Part shown: positions 24,918 to 33,061 of the stretch, in pieces
How positions within the stretch are numbered: the first letter of the stretch is position 1
Layout of the letters: every line of letters begins with the position of its first letter
NCBI RefSeq assembly: GCF_900091555.1
Contig: NZ_FMCX01000009.1
Location: forward strand, 1 to 64,000
DNA from: Micromonospora mirobrigensis
GTDB lineage: Bacteria; Actinomycetota; Actinomycetes; Mycobacteriales; Micromonosporaceae
Length of the DNA: 64,000 nucleotides
Direction: 5' to 3'
The notes under the pieces: generated by a model
The model's input: only the letters and a program-made list of their open reading frames with translations
Database searches by the model: none
Told to the model about the DNA's origin: nothing
Program-made: the position numbers and the translations under genes

Positions 24918-25109
24918 TCAGCCGGGGCGGCGGGTGCCGGCGACGAACGTCCGCCAGGCGGTCGGGGTGAAGGAGAGCGTCGGGCCGGACCGGTCCTTGC
25001 TGTCCCGCACCAGCACCACCCCGGGCAGATTGCCCGCCACCTCGACGCAGGCACCACCGGTGTCGCCCGACCGGGTCGATGTGCGCCAGCGTGGGCCGGT
25101 GATCGTCAT
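24918..25109 (-). CDS. DUF397 protein
   Basis: A 63-residue protein with the DUF397 pattern WRTSTRSGDTGGACVEVA, then VLVRDSKDRSGPTLSFTPTA and WRTFVAG. ATG 25109 overlaps the stop of the upstream XRE regulator as ATGA. DUF397 genes are almost always paired with an XRE-DUF5753 regulator in actinobacteria. Some pairs resemble toxin-antitoxin or developmental switches (the BldB/WhiJ type of pairing). Confidence 0.9.
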   Translation of the reverse strand: MTITGPRWRTSTRSGDTGGACVEVAGNLPGVVLVRDSKDRSGPTLSFTPTAWRTFVAGTRRPG

Positions 25110-25891
25110 GCCGTCACCCTCAACTTTCGGATCAGATCCAGTGAGGCGCTGGTGGACAGGGCTTCGCCGAGCAGGCTATCCCACTTGCGATCGATCAGAC
25201 GGATGACTTCCGGGTCGTCGATGACGTGTCCACGCGCCACGTCCTCGACGTAGGTGACCCGCTCGCCGTCGGGCAGCTCGGCCAGCAGAAACCCTCCCGT
25301 GAGCCCGACATGGGCACCCGAGTCGAGCGGCACGACGTGCAGCCGGACAGCCGGGAGTTGAGCGAGGTCCAGGAGACGACCGAGCTGGCCTTCCAACACC
25401 GGCGGGCCTCCCACCGGGCGCCGTAGCGCCACCTCATCGAGCACGAAGACGCACTGAGGTGGCTCGGTTCGCTGCCACAGCTGTTGGCGTTCCATCCGCA
25501 CGGCGACCAACTCGTCCACCACAGCGGCCGGATTCAGCCCACCGGCCGAGATGACCGCACGCGCGTAGTCCTCGTTCTGCAGCAACCCCGGGATCAGCGA
25601 GGGCTCGAACTCGCAGAGCCGGGTGGCCTGCTCCTCGTACTGCCGCCACGGAACGAACCAGGTGGGAAGTCGCTGCCGGTCGGCCGCCCCGAGCAGGCCG
25701 GCGAGGAGGCCGCCGGTGCCCAGGGCCTCGTCGGCGGCCACGGCGAACTCCATGGTGGGGCGGCGGCGGCCGGTCTCGATGGCGGCGACCGTCGACGGGC
25801 TCCACCGGATCGAGGCGGCCAGTGCCTCCTGGGAGACGTCCGCGCCGGCCCGGGCGGCCTTCAACGCCCGGATCCACATCTCGACGTTCAT
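25106..25891 (-). CDS. XRE-family regulator with DUF5753 domain
   Basis: A 261-residue regulator, ATG 25891 with GAGGT about 8 bases upstream. The N-terminal helix-turn-helix (residues about 5-60) reads LKAARAGADVSQEALAASIR and STVAAIETGRRRPTMEFAVA. The remainder is DUF5753 (WFVPWRQYEEQATRLCEFEP, LIPGLLQNEDYARAVISAGG, GFLLAELPDGERVTYVEDVA), a presumed ligand or partner-binding domain. Its promoter region carries the near-palindrome TACCTCGCGAGTA (25894-25906), a plausible autoregulatory site. It is co-translated with the DUF397 gene. Confidence 0.9.
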   Translation of the reverse strand: MNVEMWIRALKAARAGADVSQEALAASIRWSPSTVAAIETGRRRPTMEFAVAADEALGTGGLLAGLLGAADRQRLPTWFVPWRQYEEQATRLCEFEPSLIPGLLQNEDYARAVISAGGLNPAAVVDELVAVRMERQQLWQRTEPPQCVFVLDEVALRRPVGGPPVLEGQLGRLLDLAQLPAVRLHVVPLDSGAHVGLTGGFLLAELPDGERVTYVEDVARGHVIDDPEVIRLIDRKWDSLLGEALSTSASLDLIRKLRVTA

Positions 25892-26087
25892 CCGTACCTC
25901 GCGAGTAAGTATGCGACTTCGCTGCGTAGTAAGCCCTGGCATCCTCCCCTGCCGACGGCCCGCCGTCCAGGGTGGAGGCACGCGGACCGGACGGTGGAGG
26001 CGATGACCCGGCGGCCGGTCCCTGCGAAGGGTCGCCCCGGCCATTCCCCCGGCCGGGGCGACCCCCGAGCCCCGGGAGGTCCAGACG

Positions 26088-26297
26088 ATGATCGAGTTCA
26101 TCCGCCGGAGGAATGCGGCGCTGTGGTCGTACCGGAGGAGGAGGCCGGCGGTGCCGACCGGGCCGGAACGGCCGGTCACGCGGCCGAACCAGCCACCGGC
26201 GTGGGCCACCGCGCCGACGGTGGCCGAGCCGCGACCCGGCCGCGCGGGCTGGCTGACCCCGGCCCAGACCTGGCGGGCGAACGGCGGGCGCTGGTGA
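26088..26297 (+). CDS. Small conserved Micromonosporaceae-type protein
   Basis: A 69-residue basic protein, ATG 26088, with GGGAGGT about 8 bases upstream. The C-terminus GWLTPAQTWRANGGRW resembles a tail I have seen in short hypothetical proteins next to XRE/DUF397 genes in Micromonospora. The N-terminus is Arg-rich. There is no signal peptide or membrane helix and the function is unknown. It is divergent from the XRE gene, with 196 bases between the two starts. Confidence 0.55.
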   Translation: MIEFIRRRNAALWSYRRRRPAVPTGPERPVTRPNQPPAWATAPTVAEPRPGRAGWLTPAQTWRANGGRW

Positions 26298-26497
26298 CGG
26301 TCGCCGCGTCACGCTCGTTCGGGATCGGCGCTCCGGCGGATGACACGCCGGAGGGCCGTCGCCGCGACACAGGTGAGCCGGGCGGCGGGCGGTGAGACGC
26401 CGAGGCGGGTGACCAACTCGCCCAGCTCAACGGGCGCGCCCGCCCCGACGGGCTGCACGACCGCTTCCTGGGTTGGGCGCGGGCCCGGGGCGGCACA
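26298..26497. other. Intergenic region before the parS-like site
   Basis: About 200 bases without a supported gene. A minus-strand frame across it (76 codons) has no recognisable family. No strong hairpin is seen. Confidence 0.35.
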
Positions 26498-27028
26498 ATG
26501 TTTCACGTGAATCATGAGCCGGGCGCCGAGATCCACCACACCGACCCGTTCGCCGTGCCGACCGGCCGACGCTCACCGGTCCGCCGGCTGCGCGGCCGGC
26601 TCGCGGCACCGGTGACCCTCTGGACCGCCCCCGGGCCGGCCGGGCTGACCGTCTCGTCCACCCTGGTCGCCGAGGGCGAGCCGGACCGGCTGCTCGGGTT
26701 GGTCGACGCCGAGTCGGACCTGTGGGCGGCGATCGAGGCGGCCGGCCGCTTCGCGGTGGCCCCGCTCGGCCCGCCGCACCGGCAGCTCGCCGACCGCTTC
26801 GCCGGCCTCTTCCCGTCGCCGGGCGGGCTCTTCGCCACCGGCGGCTGGACCGACACCGACTACGGCCCGGTCCCGACGGACGCGGGCGGCTGGGCCGGTT
26901 GCCGGCTGGACACCGCCCGGGAGTACGGCTGGGCGCTGCTGGTCGAGGCCACCATCGAGACCGTCGACCTGGCCGAGGAGACCGCTCCGCTGCTGCACTA
27001 CCGGGGGCGCTACCACGAGCTCGGCTGA
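26498..27028 (+). CDS. Flavin reductase-like domain protein
   Basis: A 176-residue protein whose ATG at 26498 overlaps the parS-like site. The fold pattern is that of FMN-binding flavin-reductase-like proteins: PVTLWTAPGPAGLTVSSTLV, then DLWAAIEAAGRFAVAPLGPP, and HYRGRYHELG at the end. It would bind FMN and could reduce flavin or act as a split-barrel oxidoreductase subunit. The first nine residues (MFHVNHEPG) are dictated by the parS sequence. No clear RBS precedes ATG 26498, so translation may start elsewhere or be leaderless. Confidence 0.75.
   Translation: MFHVNHEPGAEIHHTDPFAVPTGRRSPVRRLRGRLAAPVTLWTAPGPAGLTVSSTLVAEGEPDRLLGLVDAESDLWAAIEAAGRFAVAPLGPPHRQLADRFAGLFPSPGGLFATGGWTDTDYGPVPTDAGGWAGCRLDTAREYGWALLVEATIETVDLAEETAPLLHYRGRYHELG
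26499..26514. promoter_or_regulatory. parS-like ParB binding site
   Basis: TGTTTCACGTGAATCA matches the bacterial parS consensus TGTTTCACGTGAAACA at 15 of 16 positions. The central palindrome TTCACGTGAA is complete. ParB loaded at such sites organises the origin region for chromosome segregation. In actinobacteria several copies are spread around oriC. ParB binding is inferred from sequence. Confidence 0.7.
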
Positions 27029-27194
27029 GCCGGCGCCGGCCGACCGGTGAACGGAGTGACCTGGGTCACTCGGCGCAGTGGAACGGCCGTTCGGCGCAGC
27101 GAGCTACCGACGTCGATCCGAGCCTTCCGGCGATGGGAGCGCGGTCTCTACCGTGCCCGAAACTTCCCACGCCTGTGAAGGTGGTGATCCACAG

Positions 27195-27563
27195 ATGTCC
27201 ACGGACACACCCGCGTCCGCCCCGGCCGAGTCGGCGGCGCAGCGATACCTGGCCGTACAACGGTCGGACGAGTTCGCCGGGTTGCGGCGCACGCTGCGCG
27301 GCTTCGTCTTCCCGATGACCGTCGCGTTCTTCCTGTGGTACGCGCTCTACGTGATCCTGTCCGCGTACGCGCGGGGCTTCATGGGCACGAAGCTGATCGG
27401 CAACATCAACGTGGCGCTGGTCTTCGGCCTGCTCCAGTTCGTCTCGACCTTCGTGATCGCCTGGCTCTACTCGCGGTTCGCCGACCGGCGGATCGACCCG
27501 GTCGCCGACCGGATCCGCGCCGAGATCGGGGAGGTGAACCATGAACACGGTCCTCGCGGCTGA
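27195..27563 (+). CDS. DUF485 membrane protein (acetate permease operon)
   Basis: A 122-residue protein, ATG 27195. The longer open frame upstream looks non-coding. It has the DUF485 layout: a cytosolic segment with YLAVQRSDEFAGLRRTLRGF, two helices (FVFPMTVAFFLWYALYVILS and VALVFGLLQFVSTFVIAWLY) and a polar tail with IDPVADRIRAEIGE. In enterobacteria the equivalent YjcH gene precedes actP. It overlaps actP by 23 bases, so the two are translationally coupled. Confidence 0.88.
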   Translation: MSTDTPASAPAESAAQRYLAVQRSDEFAGLRRTLRGFVFPMTVAFFLWYALYVILSAYARGFMGTKLIGNINVALVFGLLQFVSTFVIAWLYSRFADRRIDPVADRIRAEIGEVNHEHGPRG

Positions 27564-29214
27564 GGCGGGCAGCACCACCGCCCGGAACCTCACCATCACG
27601 CTCTTCCTGATCTTCGTGGCGATCACGCTGGCCATCACCATCTGGGCCAGCCGGCAGACCAAGACCGCCACCGACTTCTACGCCGGTGGCCGCTCCTTCT
27701 CCGGCTTCCAGAACGGGATGGCGATCGGCGGCGACTACATGTCGGCGGCGTCGTTCCTCGGCATCGCCGGCATCATCGCCCTCTACGGCTACGACGGCTT
27801 CCTCTACTCGATCGGCTTCCTGGTCGCCTGGCTGGTGGCCCTGCTGCTGGTGGCGGAGCTGCTGCGCAACTCCGGTCGGTACACGATGGCCGACGTGCTG
27901 GCGTTCCGGATGCGCCAGCGGCCGGTGCGGACCGCCGCGGCGGTCTCCACCATCACCGTGTCGATCTTCTACCTGCTGGCCCAGATGGTCGGCGCGGGCG
28001 CCCTGGTGGCGCTGCTGCTCGGCATCAAGCCCGGCACCACCTTCCTCGGCATGAGCGCGGACACCGCCAAGATCGCGACGATCGTCATGGTGGGTGCCCT
28101 GATGATCATCTACGTCACCGTGGGCGGCATGAAGGGCACCACGTACGTCCAGATCGTCAAGGCGTTCCTGCTGATGACCGGCGCCGTCCTGATGACCGTG
28201 CTGGTGCTGGCCAAGTTCAACTTCAACCTGTCGGCGCTGCTCGGCCAGGCCGCCGAGTCCTCCGGCAAGGGCGGCGCGTTCCTCGAACCCGGCCTGCGCT
28301 ACGGCAAGGAGGTCGCCGGCGACGCCACGCAGACCTTCTACAACAAGATGGACCTGCTCTCGCTCGGCATCGCCCTGGTGCTCGGCACCGCCGGCCTGCC
28401 GCACATCCTGATCCGCTTCTACACCGTCCCGACCGCCCGGGCGGCCCGCAAGAGCGTGCTCTGGGCGATCGGCATCATCGGCGCGTTCTACCTGCTCACC
28501 CTCGCCCTCGGCTTCGGCGCCGCGGCGCTGGTCGGCGGCAAGGCCATCACCGCGCAGGACAAGGCCGGCAACACCGCCGCGCCGCAGCTCGCCGAGGCGC
28601 TCGGCAAGGACTTCTTCGGCGGCAGCCTCGGCGGGGCCACCCTGCTGGCGATCATCGCGGCGGTCGCCTTCGCCACCATCCTGGCCGTGGTCGCCGGGCT
28701 CACCCTGGCCTCCTCGTCCAGCCTGGCGCACGACTTCTACGCCAACGTCATCCGCAACGGGCAGGCGTCGGAGCGCCAGGAGGTACGCGTCGCCCGGATC
28801 TCCGCCCTGGTCATCGGCGCGGTCTCGATCGCGTTGTCGATCTTCGCGCAGAGTCTCAACGTGGCGTTCCTGGTGGCCCTCGCCTTCGCGGTGGCCGCCT
28901 CCGGCAACCTGCCGGCGATCCTCTACAGCCTGTTCTGGCGGCGGTTCAACACCTCGGGAGCGGTCTGGGCCATCTACGGCGGCCTGGTCTCCGCCGTGGT
29001 GCTGGTCTTCTTCTCCCCGGTGGTCTCCGGCTCGGCCACCGCCATGTTCCCGGACCACGACTGGCACTGGTTCCCACTGTCCAACCCGGGCCTGATCTCC
29101 ATCCCCTTCGGCTTCCTGTGCGGCTGGATCGGCACGGTCATCTCCAAGGAACGTGACGACGCCAAGTACGCGGAGCTGGAGGTCCGGTCGCTCACCGGCG
29201 CCGGCGCGCACTGA
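27541..29214 (+). CDS. actP: Acetate/cation symporter ActP
   Basis: A 557-residue SSS transporter. Family hallmarks are TKTATDFYAGGRSFSGFQNG, MAIGGDYMSAASFLGIAGII, GTAGLPHILIRFYTVPTARA and the C-terminal LSNPGLISIPFGFLCGWIGT. About 13-14 membrane helices are visible. ActP takes up acetate and related short acids with Na+ or H+. The gene follows DUF485 with overlap and ends in a perfect hairpin. It is closer to canonical ActP than the paralogue at 20151. Confidence 0.92.
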   Translation: MNTVLAAEAGSTTARNLTITLFLIFVAITLAITIWASRQTKTATDFYAGGRSFSGFQNGMAIGGDYMSAASFLGIAGIIALYGYDGFLYSIGFLVAWLVALLLVAELLRNSGRYTMADVLAFRMRQRPVRTAAAVSTITVSIFYLLAQMVGAGALVALLLGIKPGTTFLGMSADTAKIATIVMVGALMIIYVTVGGMKGTTYVQIVKAFLLMTGAVLMTVLVLAKFNFNLSALLGQAAESSGKGGAFLEPGLRYGKEVAGDATQTFYNKMDLLSLGIALVLGTAGLPHILIRFYTVPTARAARKSVLWAIGIIGAFYLLTLALGFGAAALVGGKAITAQDKAGNTAAPQLAEALGKDFFGGSLGGATLLAIIAAVAFATILAVVAGLTLASSSSLAHDFYANVIRNGQASERQEVRVARISALVIGAVSIALSIFAQSLNVAFLVALAFAVAASGNLPAILYSLFWRRFNTSGAVWAIYGGLVSAVVLVFFSPVVSGSATAMFPDHDWHWFPLSNPGLISIPFGFLCGWIGTVISKERDDAKYAELEVRSLTGAGAH

Positions 29215-29220
29215 ACCACC

Positions 29221-29251
29221 GTGGGGCCCGCCCGTTCCAGGCGGGCCCCAC
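29221..29251 (+). terminator. Perfect hairpin after actP
   Basis: Stem GTGGGGCCCGCC (29221-29232) pairs fully with 29240-29251 around a 7-base loop, starting 7 bases after the stop codon. It is a typical GC-rich actinobacterial terminator. Confidence 0.85.
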
Positions 29252-29309
29252 GGGCCGGCTCGGCCACGCCGTGAGGCGTGAGCCGGTGGCGCTGAGTAGG
29301 CTGACCGGC

Positions 29310-30287
29310 ATGAAGGTTGCCCAGCGCTTCGGAACCGGTCACCGCGTCCTCGTCACCGGAGGAGCCGGCTTCGTGCCGTCGCACCTGGTCGACGCGCTCG
29401 TCTCCCGCGGTTGCACCGTCGTGGCGGTGGACAACTTCATCACCGGCTCCAAGGACAACGTCGCCCACCTGCTGGAGAAGCCGACCTTCACGCTGGTCGA
29501 GGCGGACGTCACCGAGGGCCTGCCGACCTACCACCCGGCGCTGGCGGAGCGGTTCGACGCGATCCTGCACATGGCCTCGCCGGCCAGCCCCACCGACTTC
29601 ACCCAGATCCCGCTGGAGATCCTCCGGGTCGGCTCGGTGGGCACGCTCAACCTGCTCGAGCGGGCGGTCGCCGACGGCGCCCGGTTCCTGATGGCCTCCA
29701 CCTCCGAGGCGTACGGGGACCCGCGGGAGCACCCGCAGCGGGAGACGTACTGGGGCAACGTCAACCCGATCGGCGTCCGCAGCGTCTACGACGAGGCGAA
29801 GCGCTTCTCCGAGGCGGCCACCATGGCCTACCACCGCTACCGGGGCCTGGACGCGGCGATCGTCCGGATCTTCAACACGTACGGGCCGCGGATGCGGCCG
29901 GACGACGGGCGGGCCATCCCCACCTTCATCTCCCAGGCGCTGCGCGACGAGCCGATCACCGTGCACGGCACCGGGCAGCAGACCCGCTCGATCTGCTACG
30001 TCGAGGACCTGGTCCGGGGCATCCTGCTGCTGCTCGACTCCACCGAGACCGGCCCGGTCAACTGCGGCACCGAACACGAGATGACCATGCGGCAACTCGC
30101 CGAGTTGATCGTGTCACTCTCCGAAAGCGCGTCACAGGTGACATACGTCACCCGCAGCGCGGACGACCCGGAGATGCGCCGCCCCGACCTGACCCTCGCC
30201 CGTGAACTGCTCGGATACGAGCCCACCGTGGCGCCCGAAGACGGCCTGCGACGCACGATCGAGTACTTCCGCGAGCGGCTAGGGTAA
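29310..30287 (+). CDS. NAD-dependent sugar epimerase/dehydratase (extended SDR)
   Basis: A 325-residue protein, ATG 29310. The Rossmann motif is VTGGAGFVPSHLVDALVSRG, where Pro replaces the usual third Gly. The catalytic triad is Ser in MASTSEAYG and Tyr/Lys in SVYDEAKRF. The C-terminal part (VRIFNTYGPRMRPDDGR, QTRSICYVEDLVRGI, LARELLGYEPTVAPEDGLRR) fits the UDP-glucuronate decarboxylase / dTDP-glucose dehydratase group. The substrate is probably a nucleotide sugar for wall polymers. It stands directly before three LCP ligase genes that could attach such polymers to peptidoglycan. Confidence 0.85.
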   Translation: MKVAQRFGTGHRVLVTGGAGFVPSHLVDALVSRGCTVVAVDNFITGSKDNVAHLLEKPTFTLVEADVTEGLPTYHPALAERFDAILHMASPASPTDFTQIPLEILRVGSVGTLNLLERAVADGARFLMASTSEAYGDPREHPQRETYWGNVNPIGVRSVYDEAKRFSEAATMAYHRYRGLDAAIVRIFNTYGPRMRPDDGRAIPTFISQALRDEPITVHGTGQQTRSICYVEDLVRGILLLLDSTETGPVNCGTEHEMTMRQLAELIVSLSESASQVTYVTRSADDPEMRRPDLTLARELLGYEPTVAPEDGLRRTIEYFRERLG

Positions 30288-30353
30288 CGCCCCTCCGCCG
30301 TGCCGGCCGCGCCTCACCGGCGGTGGTGGCCCGGGCTACGTACCCTCGGGGAC

Positions 30354-31571
30354 ATGTCAGCGAGCATGCCCGCCCTCCCGCTTCCCCGCCTGCACCGCAG
30401 CGCGGGTCGTGCCTCCGTGCCCCGTCCGGGCAGCGGGGACCGGCCGCGCGGCGCGGGCGCGCAGTGGTACCCCTCGCACGACGACGCGCCGCACACCGGC
30501 GGCCCGACCGGTCCCGGCGGCCCGGGTGGCCCCCCGGGGCCGGACGGACCGGGTGGGTCGGGCCGGCGCGGGCCGCGGCCGCGCTGGGGCCGGATCGGCC
30601 TGGTGGCGGGGGTGGCCCTGCTGGTGCTGGCGCTGATCGGCGCGGGTGGCGCGTGGTTCTACGCCCGCAACCTCAACGACGACCTGAACCGGATGGACCC
30701 GTTCGCGCAGATCACCGGCGGCCGGCCGGCCAAGGCGGTCAACGGGGCGCTGAACATCCTGCTGGTGGGCACGGACTCGCGGGACCCGGACGCGCCGGTC
30801 GACAGGGCCGGCAAGTGGCGCGCCGACACGATCATCGTCATGCACATCCCGGCCGACCACAAGTCCGCCTACCTGGTCTCCATCCCGCGTGACCTCTACG
30901 TACCCATCCCGGAGAACGCCGGCGCGCCGTGCGACTCGGGACGGCGGGCGAAGATCAACGCGGCCTTCGCGTTCGGCGGCGTGCCGCTGGCCGTCCGGAC
31001 CATCGAGTGCTTCACCGACGTACGCATCGACCACGCCATGTCGATCGATTTCGCCGGGTTCAAGAAGGTGACCGACGCGCTCGGCGGGGTGGACCTGCCC
31101 GTGGAGCGGACCATCAAGTCCATCCACAAGCCCTACCGGACGTTCACCAAGGGCACCAACCACATGAACGGCGAGGAGGCGCTGGACTGGATCCGCCAGC
31201 GCAAGCAGTTCCCGCAGGGGGACTTCGCCCGGATGCGGCACCAGCAGGAGTTCCTGCGGGCGCTGATGGACAAGGCGGCGAGCACGGGCACGCTGGCCAA
31301 CCCGGGCAAGCTGGACGACTTCCTCAAGGCGGTCACCGCCGCCACCACCGTGGACAAGGACTTCCAGATGATCGACATGGCGGTGCAGTTCCGCAACCTG
31401 CGCGGGCAGAACCTCACCTTCATCACCAGCCCGAACTCCGGCAGCAAGAACATCAACGGTGAGTCGGTGGTGGTCTCCGACCGGGAGAAGGCGCTGGGGA
31501 TGTACAAGGCGATGACCCAGGACACGATGGCCGACTGGGTCGCCGCCAACCAGCAGCCGGCCGGCAACTGA
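30354..31571 (+). CDS. LytR-CpsA-Psr (LCP) family ligase, first of three
   Basis: A 405-residue protein, ATG 30354. A Pro/Gly-rich cytosolic N-terminus of about 75 residues precedes one membrane helix (IGLVAGVALLVLALIGAGGA). The LCP domain is outside the cell: LNILLVGTDSRDPD, RADTIIVMHIPADHKSAYLV, SIPRDLYVPIP, AKINAAFAFGG and EALDWIRQRKQFPQGDFARM carry the Arg and Asp residues that bind the polyprenyl pyrophosphate head. LCP enzymes transfer glycopolymers (arabinogalactan, teichoic-acid-like) to peptidoglycan. Confidence 0.92.
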   Translation: MSASMPALPLPRLHRSAGRASVPRPGSGDRPRGAGAQWYPSHDDAPHTGGPTGPGGPGGPPGPDGPGGSGRRGPRPRWGRIGLVAGVALLVLALIGAGGAWFYARNLNDDLNRMDPFAQITGGRPAKAVNGALNILLVGTDSRDPDAPVDRAGKWRADTIIVMHIPADHKSAYLVSIPRDLYVPIPENAGAPCDSGRRAKINAAFAFGGVPLAVRTIECFTDVRIDHAMSIDFAGFKKVTDALGGVDLPVERTIKSIHKPYRTFTKGTNHMNGEEALDWIRQRKQFPQGDFARMRHQQEFLRALMDKAASTGTLANPGKLDDFLKAVTAATTVDKDFQMIDMAVQFRNLRGQNLTFITSPNSGSKNINGESVVVSDREKALGMYKAMTQDTMADWVAANQQPAGN

Positions 31572-31736
31572 CGCGGGCCGGGCACGGCCGACAGGACACA
31601 TCGACGTCGGCTCTTCGGTCAGAAGTCGCTCGCCATTCCCAGGAGAAACGGCATTTTGCGCCGCGAAGAGGTCGCGGGAACGGTAGGCGGTACGTACAGT
31701 GGTCCCGCCCCCCGTTCGTCCCGAGCTGGAGCACGC

Positions 31737-32954
31737 ATGCCGGTTGAGACCAGCCGTCGCCCCACCTTCCCCGAACCCATGAGCGCCTCCGCCCGGGTCC
31801 CGGCCGGCCCCCCGGCCCAGCCGGGTGGCGGTCGCACCCGCACCGGCGGTGCGCCGCGCAAACGCGCCCGCGCCAAGGACCCGCTCTGGGCCCGACTCAC
31901 CGTGATCATCGGCGCGGTGCTGATGATGACCAGCGGCGTGGCCATCGTCGGCAGCAAGGCCGTGATCGGCCAGGCCACCGGGGACATCGCGCAGCGCAAC
32001 CTGCTCGGCGGCGCGGGCAAGTCGGAGGCCGAGGGCGGCGCCAGCCTGGACGGCCCGATCGACCTGCTCCTGCTCGGCGTCGACGCTCGCGAGCAGTGGG
32101 CCGCCGACAACGTCCGGTCGGACAGCATCATCGTGCTGCACATCCCGGCCTCGCACGACCAGGCGTACATGATCTCCATCCCGCGCGACACCGAGGCGCA
32201 GATCCCGCCGTTCAAGAAGAGCCGCTACCGGGGCGGGACCGACAAGATCAATGCGGCGTTCCAGGCCGGCGCCGCCAACGGCGGCGGTTGGGAGGGCGGC
32301 GCCCAGCTGATGGCCCAGACCATCAAGAACATGACCGGCGTCAGCTTCGACGGCGCCGCGATCATCAACTTCGGCGGCTTCAAGAAGGTCATCGACGCGC
32401 TCGGCTCGGTCCGGCTCTGCGTCAGCCAGGACGTCAAGTCGATCCACATGGGCCTGGTCAACGGCAAGCCGAAGTACATCGCCAACGCGAAACTCGACGG
32501 CGACAAGTGGGAGCCGCTGATCCACAAGAAGGGCTGCCGGGAGATGTCCGGCGCGCTCGCCCTCGACTTCGCCCGGCAGCGCTACGGCCTGAAGAACAGC
32601 GACTACGACCGCCAGCAGAACCAGCAGCAGCTGATCAAGGCGATGGCCCGCAAGGCCACCCAGAACGGCACCCTGACCAACCCGGTCAAGCTGCAGAAGC
32701 TCACCAAGGCGGCCGGCGAGTCGCTGGTGCTGGACACCGGCGGCGTGCCGGTCGCGGACTTCATCTTCACCATGCGCGGCGTCACCGCCAACGACCTGGT
32801 GATGCTGCGGACCAACGCGGGCACGTACAACACCACCGCGAGCCACCGCGAGGCGTTGAGCCAGACCACGCTGGACATGTTCAAGGCGGTCAAGGAGGAC
32901 AAGCTCGCCGAGTTCGTCTTCGCGAACCCGAACGTCCTCTCCACCCGCAAGTGA
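31737..32954 (+). CDS. LCP family ligase, second of three
   Basis: A 405-residue protein, ATG 31737 with GGAG 7 bases upstream. A basic cytosolic N-terminus is followed by a helix (LTVIIGAVLMMTSGVAIVGS). LCP motifs are IDLLLLGVDAREQWAADNVR, SDSIIVLHIPASHDQAYMIS, IPRDTEAQIP, DKINAAFQAG and ALALDFARQRYGLKNSDYDR. It is more similar in motif detail to the third copy than to the first. A gap of 165 bases to the first gene suggests a separate promoter. Confidence 0.92.
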   Translation: MPVETSRRPTFPEPMSASARVPAGPPAQPGGGRTRTGGAPRKRARAKDPLWARLTVIIGAVLMMTSGVAIVGSKAVIGQATGDIAQRNLLGGAGKSEAEGGASLDGPIDLLLLGVDAREQWAADNVRSDSIIVLHIPASHDQAYMISIPRDTEAQIPPFKKSRYRGGTDKINAAFQAGAANGGGWEGGAQLMAQTIKNMTGVSFDGAAIINFGGFKKVIDALGSVRLCVSQDVKSIHMGLVNGKPKYIANAKLDGDKWEPLIHKKGCREMSGALALDFARQRYGLKNSDYDRQQNQQQLIKAMARKATQNGTLTNPVKLQKLTKAAGESLVLDTGGVPVADFIFTMRGVTANDLVMLRTNAGTYNTTASHREALSQTTLDMFKAVKEDKLAEFVFANPNVLSTRK

Positions 32955-33061
32955 CAGCGATCTCGGGAAAGCCGTCCGGCGCGGAGAAGCCGCCCGTAGC
33001 CTGACGTGAGCGGGACTCATGTCAGGCCACGGGGGAGGCTGTCACGTCCAGGTCGCGGCGG

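Noticed and set aside
26309..26539. Minus-strand 76-codon frame that crosses the parS site (MIHVKH)
   Set aside because: No family resemblance or RBS; the MIHVKH start is an effect of the near-palindromic parS sequence.
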